DNA of 6,873 nt from JAHBXC01 sp964350875 (GCA_964350875.1 CAYGLT010000097.1:1-6873); one strand, 5' to 3'. Shown: positions 1 to 6,118, numbered from the stretch's first letter. The notes: generated by a model not told the origin, from the letters alone. A program made the numbers and translations.

Positions 1-4
1 CGCG

Positions 5-10
5 TACACT
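5..10 (+). promoter_or_regulatory. Possible -10 element TACACT
   Basis: TACACT matches four of six bases of the sigma70 -10 consensus. It ends 16 bases before the preferred ATG at 27, so the mRNA would have a leader of about 10 bases, too short for a normal Shine-Dalgarno. The same hexamer stands before the DUF389 gene at 4861-4866. The -35 region lies outside the window, so this rests on the hexamer alone. Confidence 0.25.
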
Positions 11-26
11 CCCCGTGCGCCCGAAC

Positions 27-836
27 ATGGACGACGATCCGAATAAACCAGTCCTGCTGCTCAGTTGCGCGAACGAGTTCGAGGCCGAGATCCGCGCGTC
101 AACGCTCCGCGCCGCGGGGATCGAGGTCCGAACCGTCACCGCCGCCGCGAGCACGCTGTGGCACATCGGGCCGGCGACCGGATACCCGTACCATGTCTTC
201 GTCAGGAGCGCCGATGTCGAGCGTGCGAGAGAGATCCTGGCGGAGAATGCCGACGCGGCGCGAAGGGGAATGATGGACTTCGAAGACCAACAGGCCGACG
301 CGGCGGAATCGGGCGGCGGACCGCTCGATGTCAGACGCGAGCCGGAACCGCTCGCGGGATCGACGGCGTTCATCCTCGGGCTCGCGATGGGGTTGCTCAC
401 CCTCTTCATCCCGATGACGCTCTCGGCGCTCCTGAACGCGCCGTTCTCAAGGCCCGAGCGCGCGGTGTTCGGTGTGCTCTGGGTCCTGTTCTTCGGCATG
501 GTCGCGTTCGTCCTCCGCGAACGATTCCCCGTCGCCGCGCGCGGCGAGGTTGTCGAGCGCGACGACGGGCTCACCCGCACGCACTTCCGCGATTCCCGCA
601 TCGCGCTCTTCGGGTGGTTCGCGCTGGGCGCAGCGGTCTTCGGGCCGGCGACCTTCTTCTTTGTTGGAATACTTCTGCTCCCGGTGATCAACGCGCTCCG
701 CGCGCAGACCGCTTCCGCGGACGCGATCGTGATCACCGCGTGGTGCCTGCTGTGCGGCTTCCTGACTGCAAGACACGCCCTCGGGCGCCAGCGCGCCCGG
801 CGCGAGGCGCGCAACGCGCCGCGCATCGCGCGTTAG
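27..836 (+). CDS. DUF2007-like domain membrane protein, four predicted TM helices
   Basis: The product is 269 aa from the ATG. Residues about 5-71 resemble the DUF2007 'putative signal transducing' domain: a beta strand (VLLLSCAN), a helix that starts FEAEIRASTLRAAGI, and an ending of the type YHVFVRSADVERAREIL. An acidic linker (about 72-110) precedes four hydrophobic segments at about 113-136, 146-164, 192-221 and 232-250. The tail is Arg-rich and probably cytoplasmic by the positive-inside rule. An in-frame GTG lies at position 15 and the frame is open to the window edge. I prefer ATG 27 because it puts the domain close to the N-terminus and because a -10-like TACACT at 5-10 would start the mRNA near base 17. 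No Shine-Dalgarno is visible. The TAG stop overlaps the stop of the convergent ABC ATPase gene. The role is unknown; the fold and topology suggest a small sensory or regulatory membrane protein, which is an inference. Confidence 0.8.
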   Translation: MDDDPNKPVLLLSCANEFEAEIRASTLRAAGIEVRTVTAAASTLWHIGPATGYPYHVFVRSADVERAREILAENADAARRGMMDFEDQQADAAESGGGPLDVRREPEPLAGSTAFILGLAMGLLTLFIPMTLSALLNAPFSRPERAVFGVLWVLFFGMVAFVLRERFPVAARGEVVERDDGLTRTHFRDSRIALFGWFALGAAVFGPATFFFVGILLLPVINALRAQTASADAIVITAWCLLCGFLTARHALGRQRARREARNAPRIAR

Positions 837-1651
837 TCAACGGCCGTCGCCGCGACCGGCACGGCGGCGAGCAGCCGCTTCGTGTATCCGTCCTGCGGAT
901 CGTTGAGCACCTGATCACGCGCTCCGAGTTCGACGATCCGCCCGCCCTTCATCACCGCGATGCGGTCGCACATGTGCGCGATCACCGCCATGTCGTGCGA
1001 GATGAACAGGTACGACAGGTTCAGGTCGCGCTGGAGATCCTTCAGCAGGTTCAGGATCTGCGCCTGCACGCTCACATCAAGCGCGCTGGTCGGCTCATCG
1101 CAGATGAGCAGGTCTGGATCGAGCGCGAGCGCCCGGGCGATGACGATGCGCTGACGCTGCCCTCCCGAGAACTCGTGCGGGTACCGATCCGCGCTCGAAG
1201 CGGGCATGCCGCATTGTTGCAGCAGGGCGATCGCGCGTGTGCGCAGGTCGGCGCTTCCGCTGGCGATCCCGTGCACCGTCAGCGGCTCGCTCACGATCCG
1301 CCACACACGCATGCGCGGATTGAGCGCGCCCGCGGGGTCCTGGAACACGATCTGGATCGACCGGCGCGCCGCGTGCAAATCACGCCCTCGCATCGCGAGC
1401 AGATCGCGGCCCTCGAACAGGATCGACCCGGTGGCGTAGCGATCCAGCAAACGCAGGATCGCGCGACCGACCGTCGATTTGCCGGATCCGGACTCGCCCA
1501 CGAGCCCCAGCGTCTCGCCGCGGGCTATCTCAAATGACACACCGTCCACGGCGTTGATCGTGTCGGTCTCGCGTTGGAGAACGCCCGTACGCACAGGGAA
1601 CCGCACGCACAGATCGGCGACGCTCAGGATGGGCAGGACCGTGTCGCTCAC
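833..1651 (-). CDS. Oligopeptide/dipeptide-type ABC transporter ATP-binding protein (OppF/DppF-like)
   Basis: This is the 272-aa cytoplasmic ATPase subunit of a peptide- or nickel-type ABC importer. It hydrolyses ATP to drive uptake through a membrane permease and usually pairs with an OppD-like partner. All core motifs are intact: Walker A GESGSGKST (52-60), Q-loop Gln104, signature FSGGQRQR (161-168), Walker B LLICDEPTS (181-189) with catalytic Glu186, and the H-loop His219. The C-terminal DPQDGYTKRLLAAVP (251-265) is a form of the oligo_HPY region that marks the OppD/OppF branch. OppF proteins are usually about 300-330 aa, so this one is short after that region. The start is GTG at 1651, because it overlaps the TGA of the upstream ygfZ-like gene in GTGA, which implies translational coupling. 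No permease, binding-protein or OppD gene is in the window, so the substrate cannot be inferred. Confidence 0.93.
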   Translation of the reverse strand: MSDTVLPILSVADLCVRFPVRTGVLQRETDTINAVDGVSFEIARGETLGLVGESGSGKSTVGRAILRLLDRYATGSILFEGRDLLAMRGRDLHAARRSIQIVFQDPAGALNPRMRVWRIVSEPLTVHGIASGSADLRTRAIALLQQCGMPASSADRYPHEFSGGQRQRIVIARALALDPDLLICDEPTSALDVSVQAQILNLLKDLQRDLNLSYLFISHDMAVIAHMCDRIAVMKGGRIVELGARDQVLNDPQDGYTKRLLAAVPVAATAVD

Positions 1652-2850
1652 GCGTCGTTCACCCAGAAGCGGAGCGACGGCTGGATGGTCGCGCGGACGC
1701 GCGCGCCTTCCGCCGCGACTTCGAGCACGGCGTCGGCGTTCTCCGCGAACTTCGTCCTGACCTGCGCGAACGCGACGGCCTCGCCGCCGAGCATCGGGCT
1801 GATCGTTGAGGATGTCACCGCGCCCACCGTCTGCGCTTCGTCGTCGTTCACCGCCATCACATGGGCGCCGGGGAAGGGTTGAACGACCTCCCCGCGAGCG
1901 TTGTTCTCGAAGCGCAGCGCGACGAGCATCTGCTTGGGCTTGCCCAAAGCGTCCATCCGCGCCACGACTTCCTGGCCAAGGTAGCAGCCCTTCTTGAAAT
2001 GCACGCGGTCGCGGAGGACGCCCGACTCCGCCGGCAGTGACTGCTCGCCGAAGTCGATGTTGTAGAGCGGTGTTCCCGCCTCGATCCGCGCGATGTTGTA
2101 TGCGTGCCAGCCCGCCGGGCGCATCCGGATACGCGACTGGGGCGCCCGTTCGTCGGTTCGTCCGTCCTCGTCCTCGTGCGGCACGCACGCCTGCACGAGG
2201 CGCACCCACACGCGTTCGGCGTCCGATGACCGGACCCAGAGGTGGATGCCGATCTCGCCGCAATCGTCCTGCCGATCGACAATCACTTCAGCGCCGGCGA
2301 TGTCCACGCGACAGGCCTCGCCCGGAGCAACATCGGCCGGTGGGCGACCTTCTTCAGCAACGGCGACAGTCTGCATCGCGAGCATCGCGGTCGGCCCGTG
2401 AATCTCGAAACGCGCCCAGTCTTCGCTCGCGTCCTCGATCTGCACATCTTCCGTGATCACGAACGCGTCGAGCGTCGAACGCGCGCGCTCGGTCGTCAGC
2501 GCATCGAGATCGAGCATCACCCGGTCCTCGAGCGCAAGCACCCGGAGGTCAGCGTCGATGCGCCCCTTGCGATTCAGCCAAAAAGATCGGACGCACCGGT
2601 AGGGGGCCAGCCCCTTCACTTCCTGCGTGATCATCCGATTGAGGAACTCGAGCCGGTCGTCGCCCCTCACGACGAGCGTACCCCGGTTGGCCATGTCGAT
2701 GAGCGCGCATCCCCGGCGCAATGCCGCGTACTCGGCCGCGATCTCGCCGTAGGTCTCGACCATCTCTACGCCGGAATCCTCGGGCCCCCAGGTCTGCATC
2801 GACGCCTCCGCCTGGCCGTGGATTGTTCGAATCGGGCTCACGCGCGGCAT
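1648..2850 (-). CDS. YgfZ/GcvT-like folate-binding protein
   Basis: The 400-aa product belongs to the YgfZ branch of the aminomethyltransferase (GcvT) superfamily. Known members bind tetrahydrofolate and support assembly or repair of certain Fe-S enzymes, including tRNA-modifying ones. The branch signature KGCYLGQE is at residues 287-294 and holds the conserved Cys289. A GcvT-type RIEAGTP segment lies at 255-261. The N-terminal part (about 37-160) includes the RGTLVVRGDDRLEFLNR and LNRKGRIDADL regions, where the family binds folate. The C-terminal 100 residues fit the GcvT_C beta-barrel. E. coli YgfZ is about 326 aa; the excess here is an N-terminal extension of about 30 residues and a charged insert near 223-242. 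The start is ATG 2850, with GGAG on the minus strand (2862-2859) eight bases upstream. The gene is divergent from the M42 peptidase gene and overlaps the ABC ATPase gene by four bases. It could be annotated gcvT by error, but the KGCY motif argues for YgfZ. Confidence 0.9.
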   Translation of the reverse strand: MPRVSPIRTIHGQAEASMQTWGPEDSGVEMVETYGEIAAEYAALRRGCALIDMANRGTLVVRGDDRLEFLNRMITQEVKGLAPYRCVRSFWLNRKGRIDADLRVLALEDRVMLDLDALTTERARSTLDAFVITEDVQIEDASEDWARFEIHGPTAMLAMQTVAVAEEGRPPADVAPGEACRVDIAGAEVIVDRQDDCGEIGIHLWVRSSDAERVWVRLVQACVPHEDEDGRTDERAPQSRIRMRPAGWHAYNIARIEAGTPLYNIDFGEQSLPAESGVLRDRVHFKKGCYLGQEVVARMDALGKPKQMLVALRFENNARGEVVQPFPGAHVMAVNDDEAQTVGAVTSSTISPMLGGEAVAFAQVRTKFAENADAVLEVAAEGARVRATIQPSLRFWVNDA

Positions 2851-2858
2851 CGGTGGGG

Positions 2859-2862
2859 CTCC
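2859..2862 (-). promoter_or_regulatory. Shine-Dalgarno of the ygfZ-like gene
   Basis: The minus-strand GGAG sits eight bases before ATG 2850, a normal spacing. It decides the start of the YgfZ-like protein. Confidence 0.6.
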
Positions 2863-2875
2863 GTCCCTGGCCTGA

Positions 2876-2895
2876 AGCCGGTACCATCACCGGCT
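2876..2895. promoter_or_regulatory. Perfect inverted repeat, candidate operator between divergent genes
   Basis: AGCCGGT (2876-2882) and ACCGGCT (2889-2895) are exact reverse complements separated by six bases, with a KpnI-type GGTACC nested in the left half. The repeat is midway between the divergent ygfZ-like and peptidase genes. It lies just upstream of the -10-like TACACG (2907-2912) and just downstream of the minus-strand -10-like TAGTAT (2908-2903). A dimeric regulator there could control both genes. A chance GC-rich palindrome is the alternative. Confidence 0.35.
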
Positions 2896-2901
2896 CTCCG
2901 G

Positions 2902-2912
2902 GATACTACACG
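2902..2912. promoter_or_regulatory. Overlapping -10-like elements for divergent genes
   Basis: On the plus strand this stretch contains GATACT (2902-2907) and TACACG (2907-2912). On the minus strand it reads TAGTAT (2908-2903), which matches four of six -10 consensus bases. From here a plus-strand transcript would have a leader of about 25-30 bases containing the peptidase's ribosome binding site. A minus-strand transcript would start about 45 bases before the ygfZ-like ATG. No good -35 hexamer is visible on either side, so confidence is low. Confidence 0.25.
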
Positions 2913-2929
2913 CCCACCGATTCATCAGC

Positions 2930-2934
2930 AGGAG
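2930..2934 (+). promoter_or_regulatory. Shine-Dalgarno AGGAG of the M42 peptidase gene
   Basis: AGGAG is nine bases before ATG 2944. It supports that start over the long upstream open frame, which runs antisense through the ygfZ-like gene. Confidence 0.7.
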
Positions 2935-2943
2935 TTTGCCCGC

Positions 2944-3905
2944 ATGGCCCGATCGACCTCTTCCTCCGCCCTCAACACCGACCTCCTGAAGCGCCTGTGC
3001 GAGACGCCCGGCGTCCCCGGCCGCGAGCACCTCGTGCGCGAACTCATCAAGAAGGAGATCAAGGGCCTGTTCGACGAGGTTCGCGAGGACCCGATGGGCA
3101 ACCTGCTGTGCAAGCGTTCGCCGCGCGGCGGCGGCAAGTCCGGGGGCAAGAAGTCGGGCGAAGCGACCCGCGTGATGATCCCGTGCCATATGGACGAGAT
3201 CGGCTTCCTCGTGCGCTACATCGACGACAAGGGGTTCATCCGCGTCAACCCGGTCGGCGGGTTCGACACGCGCAACCTCTTCGCTCGTCGCGTGCATGTG
3301 CACACCAGCGGCGGGATCGTCCCGGGCGTCATGAATCCCGGCGGGCGTCCGATCCACATCGCCAGCGAGGAGGACAAGAAGAAGGTCCCCGACACCAAGG
3401 AGTTTTTCATCGACACCGGCCTCGACGCCGACGAGGTGAAGAAGTNNNNNNNNNNNNNNNNNNNNNNNNNNNNNNNNNNNNNNNNNNNNNNNNNNNNNNN
3501 NNNNNNNNNNNNNNNNNNNNNNNNNNNNNNNNNNNNNNNNNNNNNGGCATCGGCATCGATGTCTCCCTCGCGTGCGACACGCCGGGCGTCCCCGAGGACG
3601 AGTGCGTCAACAAGCAGGGCGAGGGCGCGGGCCTCCATGTGATGGACTCCTCCATCATCAGCGACATCGGCCTGATCGAAGAACTCGAAGCGTGCGGCAA
3701 GAAGCACAAGATCAAGACCCAGCGCACGCTGCTCGCCCGCGGCGGGCAGGACGGCGCCGCCGCCCAGCAGATCGGCGAGGGCTGCCGCGCGGCGGGCCTT
3801 GTCGTGGGCACGCGCTACATCCACACCGTCACCGAGATGATCGACCTTCGCGACCTCGGCGCAGCCCGTGACCTGCTGGCCGCGTGGCTCAGCGAGGTGA
3901 AGTGA
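2944..3905 (+). CDS. M42-family metallo-aminopeptidase, interrupted by a scaffold gap
   Basis: The product is a co-catalytic metal (Zn/Co) aminopeptidase of family M42, whose relatives form large cytosolic assemblies that trim peptides. Before the gap 167 codons are readable. They carry the LCETPGVPGRE start of the fold and CHMDEIGF, with metal ligand His82 and Asp84. After the gap 119 codons follow, with GIDVSLACDTPG (the family's metal-ligand Asp region), LARGGQDGAA and RYIHT, whose His is a metal ligand. The gap hides the central part, where relatives carry the bridging Asp and the catalytic Glu of the QEE motif. The frame before the gap leaves one base (3445), and after the gap codons start at 3546, so the missing length must be 2 modulo 3. 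Relatives are about 350-360 aa, so roughly 70-85 codons are missing. A Gly/Lys-rich insert (RGGGKSGGKKSG, 61-72) is unusual. I read it as an intact gene with an assembly gap. Confidence 0.88.
3446..3545. other. Assembly gap of 100 N
   Basis: Exactly 100 N replace the central part of the M42 peptidase gene. The round number is typical of a scaffolding placeholder of unknown length. The frames on both sides require a real length of 2 modulo 3, while 100 is 1 modulo 3, so the true interval differs. Confidence 0.98.
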
Positions 3906-3921
3906 AGCGAATGAATAACGA

Positions 3922-3951
3922 CCGCGGCCGATCCCTGAAGACCGGCCGCGG
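3922..3951. terminator. GC-rich hairpin, probable bidirectional terminator
   Basis: CCGCGGCCG (3922-3930) and CGGCCGCGG (3943-3951) form a perfect nine-pair all-GC stem with a 12-base loop. The hairpin is 16 bases after the peptidase stop and 33 bases beyond the stop of the convergent response regulator gene. No run of T follows on the plus strand. On the minus strand the stem is followed by GGTCGTTATTCATT, which is more T-rich, so termination of the regulator's transcript is the better case. Confidence 0.65.
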
Positions 3952-3984
3952 CTGTCGTGCTCCCCTAATTGCTCGTTGGTCGGA

Positions 3985-4566
3985 TCAGTGGATGATCGAC
4001 GACGCCTGCTCGATCGCCTCGACGACCTGACGGATCTGGAAGGGCTTCTTGAGGAAGCCGTCGAACCCGGTGCCCTTGAGTTGGGCGGCTTGGCCGTCGG
4101 TCAGTTTCCCGCTCATCGCGATGACGCGCGTCATCTGGAGTTCTTCGCTCTTTCGCACAAGGCCCGCGACATGGCGCGCGTCGTTGTTCTCGCCGATGTG
4201 CAGGTCGAGGAGCAGCACATGGGGCTTGAACTTCTCGCAGGTCAGCCCGGCTTCGAACGCCGATGCGGCGATCTCGACCTCATAATTGGCCTGCTCGGTG
4301 AGCACTTTGCTCAGGGTCTTGGTCACCTCGGTGTCGTCGTCGACGATCAGCAGCCGCGTCTGCCCGGTGTTGAGACCGTTCAGCGGGATGCTGTGCTCTT
4401 TCATGAAGCGCACGAGTTGGTTGATCGGGATGCGGCGGTCCTTCGAGCCCGGGATCCGATAGCCCTTGAGCTGACCGGAATCGAACCACTTGGACACGGT
4501 GCGCGGCGCGACATTGCACACCTTCGCGACTTCACCGGTTGTCAGGACATCCTTGCCGAAGGGCAT
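3985..4566 (-). CDS. Response regulator with N-terminal excisionase/MerR-type HTH and C-terminal receiver domain
   Basis: The 193-aa cytoplasmic protein joins two domains. Residues about 8-57 form a helix-turn-helix of the excisionase/MerR class (LTTGEVAKVCNVAPRTVSKW, then a wing-like region GYRIPGSKDRRIP), which should bind DNA. Residues about 71-190 form a CheY-like receiver with the acidic pocket DDD (76-78), phosphoacceptor Asp121 in LLLDLH, Ser152 in AMSGK and Lys174 in LKKPF, so it should accept phosphate from a histidine kinase. The order is inverted relative to OmpR or NarL regulators, where the receiver comes first. The start is ATG 4566, with GAGG (4577-4574) seven bases upstream; the in-frame GTG at 4572 is one base from that GAGG, and an in-frame TGA at 4578-4576 blocks extension. 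No histidine kinase is adjacent, so it is an orphan in this window. Its targets are unknown. Confidence 0.9.
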   Translation of the reverse strand: MPFGKDVLTTGEVAKVCNVAPRTVSKWFDSGQLKGYRIPGSKDRRIPINQLVRFMKEHSIPLNGLNTGQTRLLIVDDDTEVTKTLSKVLTEQANYEVEIAASAFEAGLTCEKFKPHVLLLDLHIGENNDARHVAGLVRKSEELQMTRVIAMSGKLTDGQAAQLKGTGFDGFLKKPFQIRQVVEAIEQASSIIH

Positions 4567-4573
4567 ACGCACA

Positions 4574-4577
4574 CCTC
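4574..4577 (-). promoter_or_regulatory. Shine-Dalgarno deciding the response regulator start
   Basis: The minus-strand GAGG is seven bases from ATG 4566 but only one base from GTG 4572, so translation should begin at the ATG. The GAGG overlaps an in-frame TGA (4578-4576) that ends an upstream open frame. Confidence 0.65.
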
Positions 4578-4860
4578 ATCCATGGGAGCGCGGAAAGAGT
4601 CGTCGGCCGCCGCACTCACCTCCGAGTGCGACTGCGAAGCCGGGACCGGCAAATCCATCGGCGGAAGTTCTGCCTGAGTTGACGACTGCGCGCGTTGCGC
4701 GGGCAAGATCGAAGTATCTGGACCTTGACGAGTTGCGCATCCGGCAGTTCACGACCGAGAACCGCGTCGCGAAGGTCGCATAACCCACGAACGACGCCCA
4801 GAGTGGGGGAGGCACGCCAACGGACATCCAACGCGTGAATCACCGCGGGCGGCTTCCAAC

Positions 4861-4866
4861 TACACT
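4861..4866 (+). promoter_or_regulatory. -10 element TACACT placed for a leaderless mRNA
   Basis: TACACT ends exactly six bases before ATG 4873, the spacing at which sigma70 transcription would start at the A of the start codon. No Shine-Dalgarno precedes this ATG, which fits leaderless translation. No clear -35 hexamer is visible at 16-18 bases upstream. Confidence 0.4.
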
Positions 4867-4872
4867 GGCCCG

Positions 4873-6054
4873 ATGCGCATCCTCGACATCTACCTCCCCA
4901 AAGACAAAGCCTCCGAGGTCGAGGGGCTCGCCGACGACAAGGGCTACCACTCGGTGCGCACGGACGGGGAGAAACTCTCCCACCTGCGCGTCGCGGCGCC
5001 CGGCGGCTCACCCGACGACCTGCTCGAGATCCTCGACGACAAGTACGGGTTCTCGGGCGACGATCCCCAGGGGTTCTTCGTTGTTTCCGAGCCCCTGACC
5101 ATCACGCCACGCGACGACGAGGCGATCAAAAAACAGGCCAAGCGGGCCGCCTTCGAAGAGATCGAGCAGTTCGCGGAGGACGGGGGACACCTCGATCGGA
5201 CTTTCTGGGTGCTTTCAGGCTGCGCCGCGGCCTTGGCGGCGGGGGGGATCATCCTCGGCAGCACGCCCGTGATCGTGGGGGCCATGGTCATCGCGCCGGT
5301 CTTCAAGCCGCTGACCGCGATCAGCGTCGGCATCGCGACAGCCCGCCCGAAGGTCGCCCTGCGAGGGCTGATGGCCGGGGGCATCGCCAACGGGCTGGCC
5401 GTCCTTGCAGGGCTTCTCTTCGCGCTGGCGACGCCGCTGATCGCGAGCAACGCGACCATCGAAGCACGCAGCGAACTGAGTCTCTTCAACACGATCATCG
5501 CCGTCGCAGCGGGCATCGCCGCCGGGTATTCGGTGATCCGCAATGACCGCTCAACGCTCGTGGGCATCGTGATCGCCGCCTCGCTCGTCCCCGCCGCCGC
5601 CGCCATGGGCGTCGGGCTTGGCGCGGGGTTCTGGCTGCTCGCGGCCAACAGCGCGCTCACGCTGGCGACCAACATCGTGGCCGTGGTCGTCGCGATCGTC
5701 GCGGTCTTCCAGATCGAGCGCGTGCGCAGTTCCGTGTGGCGCGAGATGGTGAAAGGCCGGGACGCATCCAAGCGCACCATCTGGCTCGGGCTGATCGCGC
5801 TCGCGGTGCTCGCGGCCCCGATCGTGGTCGTCTTCGCGATGAAGTACCAGGACGAAGCGCTCGAGCGCGGGATCAGCCGCGCGATCGAGACCACGCGGCA
5901 CAAGGTGGTGATCCTGGGGCACCGCGTCCTCGACGATGGCGGCGCGGTGCGGATCTTCGTGGCCGAGCAGCCCGACGACGAGACGCGCGGGAAGGTCGAA
6001 GACCGCCTTCGCGACCTGAACGGGGGGGTGAGGGCCGAGTGGGTTGTGCCCTAA
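4873..6054 (+). CDS. DUF389 family integral membrane protein
   Basis: The 393-aa protein has a soluble N-terminal domain (about 1-75; starts MRILDIYLPK, with alternating strands and helices), a charged linker (80-108) and then a membrane core. Predicted helices are at about 111-129, 131-153, 165-188, 204-221, 228-249, 252-280 and 302-323. The segment GSTPVIVGAMVIAPVFKPL (129-147) is the DUF389 hallmark, equivalent to the GA-M-IAP motif of the family. A second small domain (about 343-393, KVVILGHRVLDD to the end) follows the last helix. The family has no established function; the membrane core flanked by two small soluble domains suggests a regulated channel or transporter, which is an inference. 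The start is ATG 4873, supported by the TACACT box six bases upstream; no ribosome binding site is seen. It stands alone, divergent from the response regulator gene and 98 bases before recA. Confidence 0.9.
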   Translation: MRILDIYLPKDKASEVEGLADDKGYHSVRTDGEKLSHLRVAAPGGSPDDLLEILDDKYGFSGDDPQGFFVVSEPLTITPRDDEAIKKQAKRAAFEEIEQFAEDGGHLDRTFWVLSGCAAALAAGGIILGSTPVIVGAMVIAPVFKPLTAISVGIATARPKVALRGLMAGGIANGLAVLAGLLFALATPLIASNATIEARSELSLFNTIIAVAAGIAAGYSVIRNDRSTLVGIVIAASLVPAAAAMGVGLGAGFWLLAANSALTLATNIVAVVVAIVAVFQIERVRSSVWREMVKGRDASKRTIWLGLIALAVLAAPIVVVFAMKYQDEALERGISRAIETTRHKVVILGHRVLDDGGAVRIFVAEQPDDETRGKVEDRLRDLNGGVRAEWVVP

Positions 6055-6066
6055 CAAAATATTTCC

Positions 6067-6081
6067 GAAAACTGACCGAAC
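6067..6081 (+). promoter_or_regulatory. Weak direct repeat GAAA-N7-GAAC upstream of recA
   Basis: GAAA (6067-6070) and GAAC (6078-6081) are separated by seven bases, one mismatch from the GAAC-N7-GAAC box bound by LexA in alphaproteobacteria. CCGAA recurs with an 11-base period. It precedes the -35-like TTGACG (6086-6091). The match is short and the lineage differs, so it may be chance. Confidence 0.15.
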
Positions 6082-6085
6082 AGAC

Positions 6086-6118
6086 TTGACGCGACCGAGA
6101 ATATCGGCATCCTATCGC
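6086..6118 (+). promoter_or_regulatory. Possible recA promoter
   Basis: TTGACG (6086-6091) matches five of six -35 bases. The best-placed -10 candidates are weak: TCCTAT (6110-6115) at an 18-base spacing, or TATCGC (6113-6118) at 21. The position, 35-65 bases before the recA ATG, is sensible. Confidence 0.25.

Larger units (their letters stand above)
4567..4872. other. 306-base region without a confident gene, between divergent genes
   Basis: The region separates the response regulator (minus) from the DUF389 gene (plus) and should contain both promoters. A small hairpin CGCGC-GTT-GCGCG is at 4689-4701, and TTGACG at 4679-4684 could be a -35 box but lacks a good -10. From about 4721 to 4831 the base composition by phase (about 62, 46 and 81 percent GC for plus-strand codon positions 1, 2 and 3, counted by eye) looks coding. 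The plus frame there ends at TAA 4781-4783 and has no start with a ribosome binding site. An 83-codon minus frame (4827-4576) ends just before the regulator but also lacks a ribosome binding site and resembles nothing I know. A gene remnant is possible. Confidence 0.5.

Noticed and set aside
65..1537. Long plus-strand open frame of 490 codons
   Set aside because: It is Arg-rich and of odd composition, crosses the end of the first gene and runs antisense through the ABC ATPase, whose motifs are all intact. It is a high-GC shadow.
1652..2263. N-terminal extension of the ABC ATPase frame upstream of GTG 1651
   Set aside because: The extension is antisense-free but lies out of frame inside the ygfZ-like gene and is Arg-rich with no known domain. 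The GTGA overlap gives a better start.
2242..2943. Extension of the peptidase frame far upstream of ATG 2944
   Set aside because: It runs antisense to the ygfZ-like gene, and ATG 2944 has a good AGGAG and matches the family N-terminus.
4689..4701. Hairpin CGCGC-GTT-GCGCG as a terminator
   Set aside because: The stem has only five pairs, no T run follows, and it sits between divergent genes where no terminator is needed.
4576..4827. 83-codon minus-strand frame just upstream of the response regulator
   Set aside because: There is no ribosome binding site at its ATG, no recognisable domain, and its codon-position GC (low first position) is atypical for coding on that strand. It is kept only as part of the unexplained interval.
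4944..5903. Minus-strand open frame of 319 codons opposite the DUF389 gene
   Set aside because: Its Ala/Ser/Thr-rich sequence mirrors the hydrophobic codons of the plus-strand membrane protein, and it has no family resemblance.
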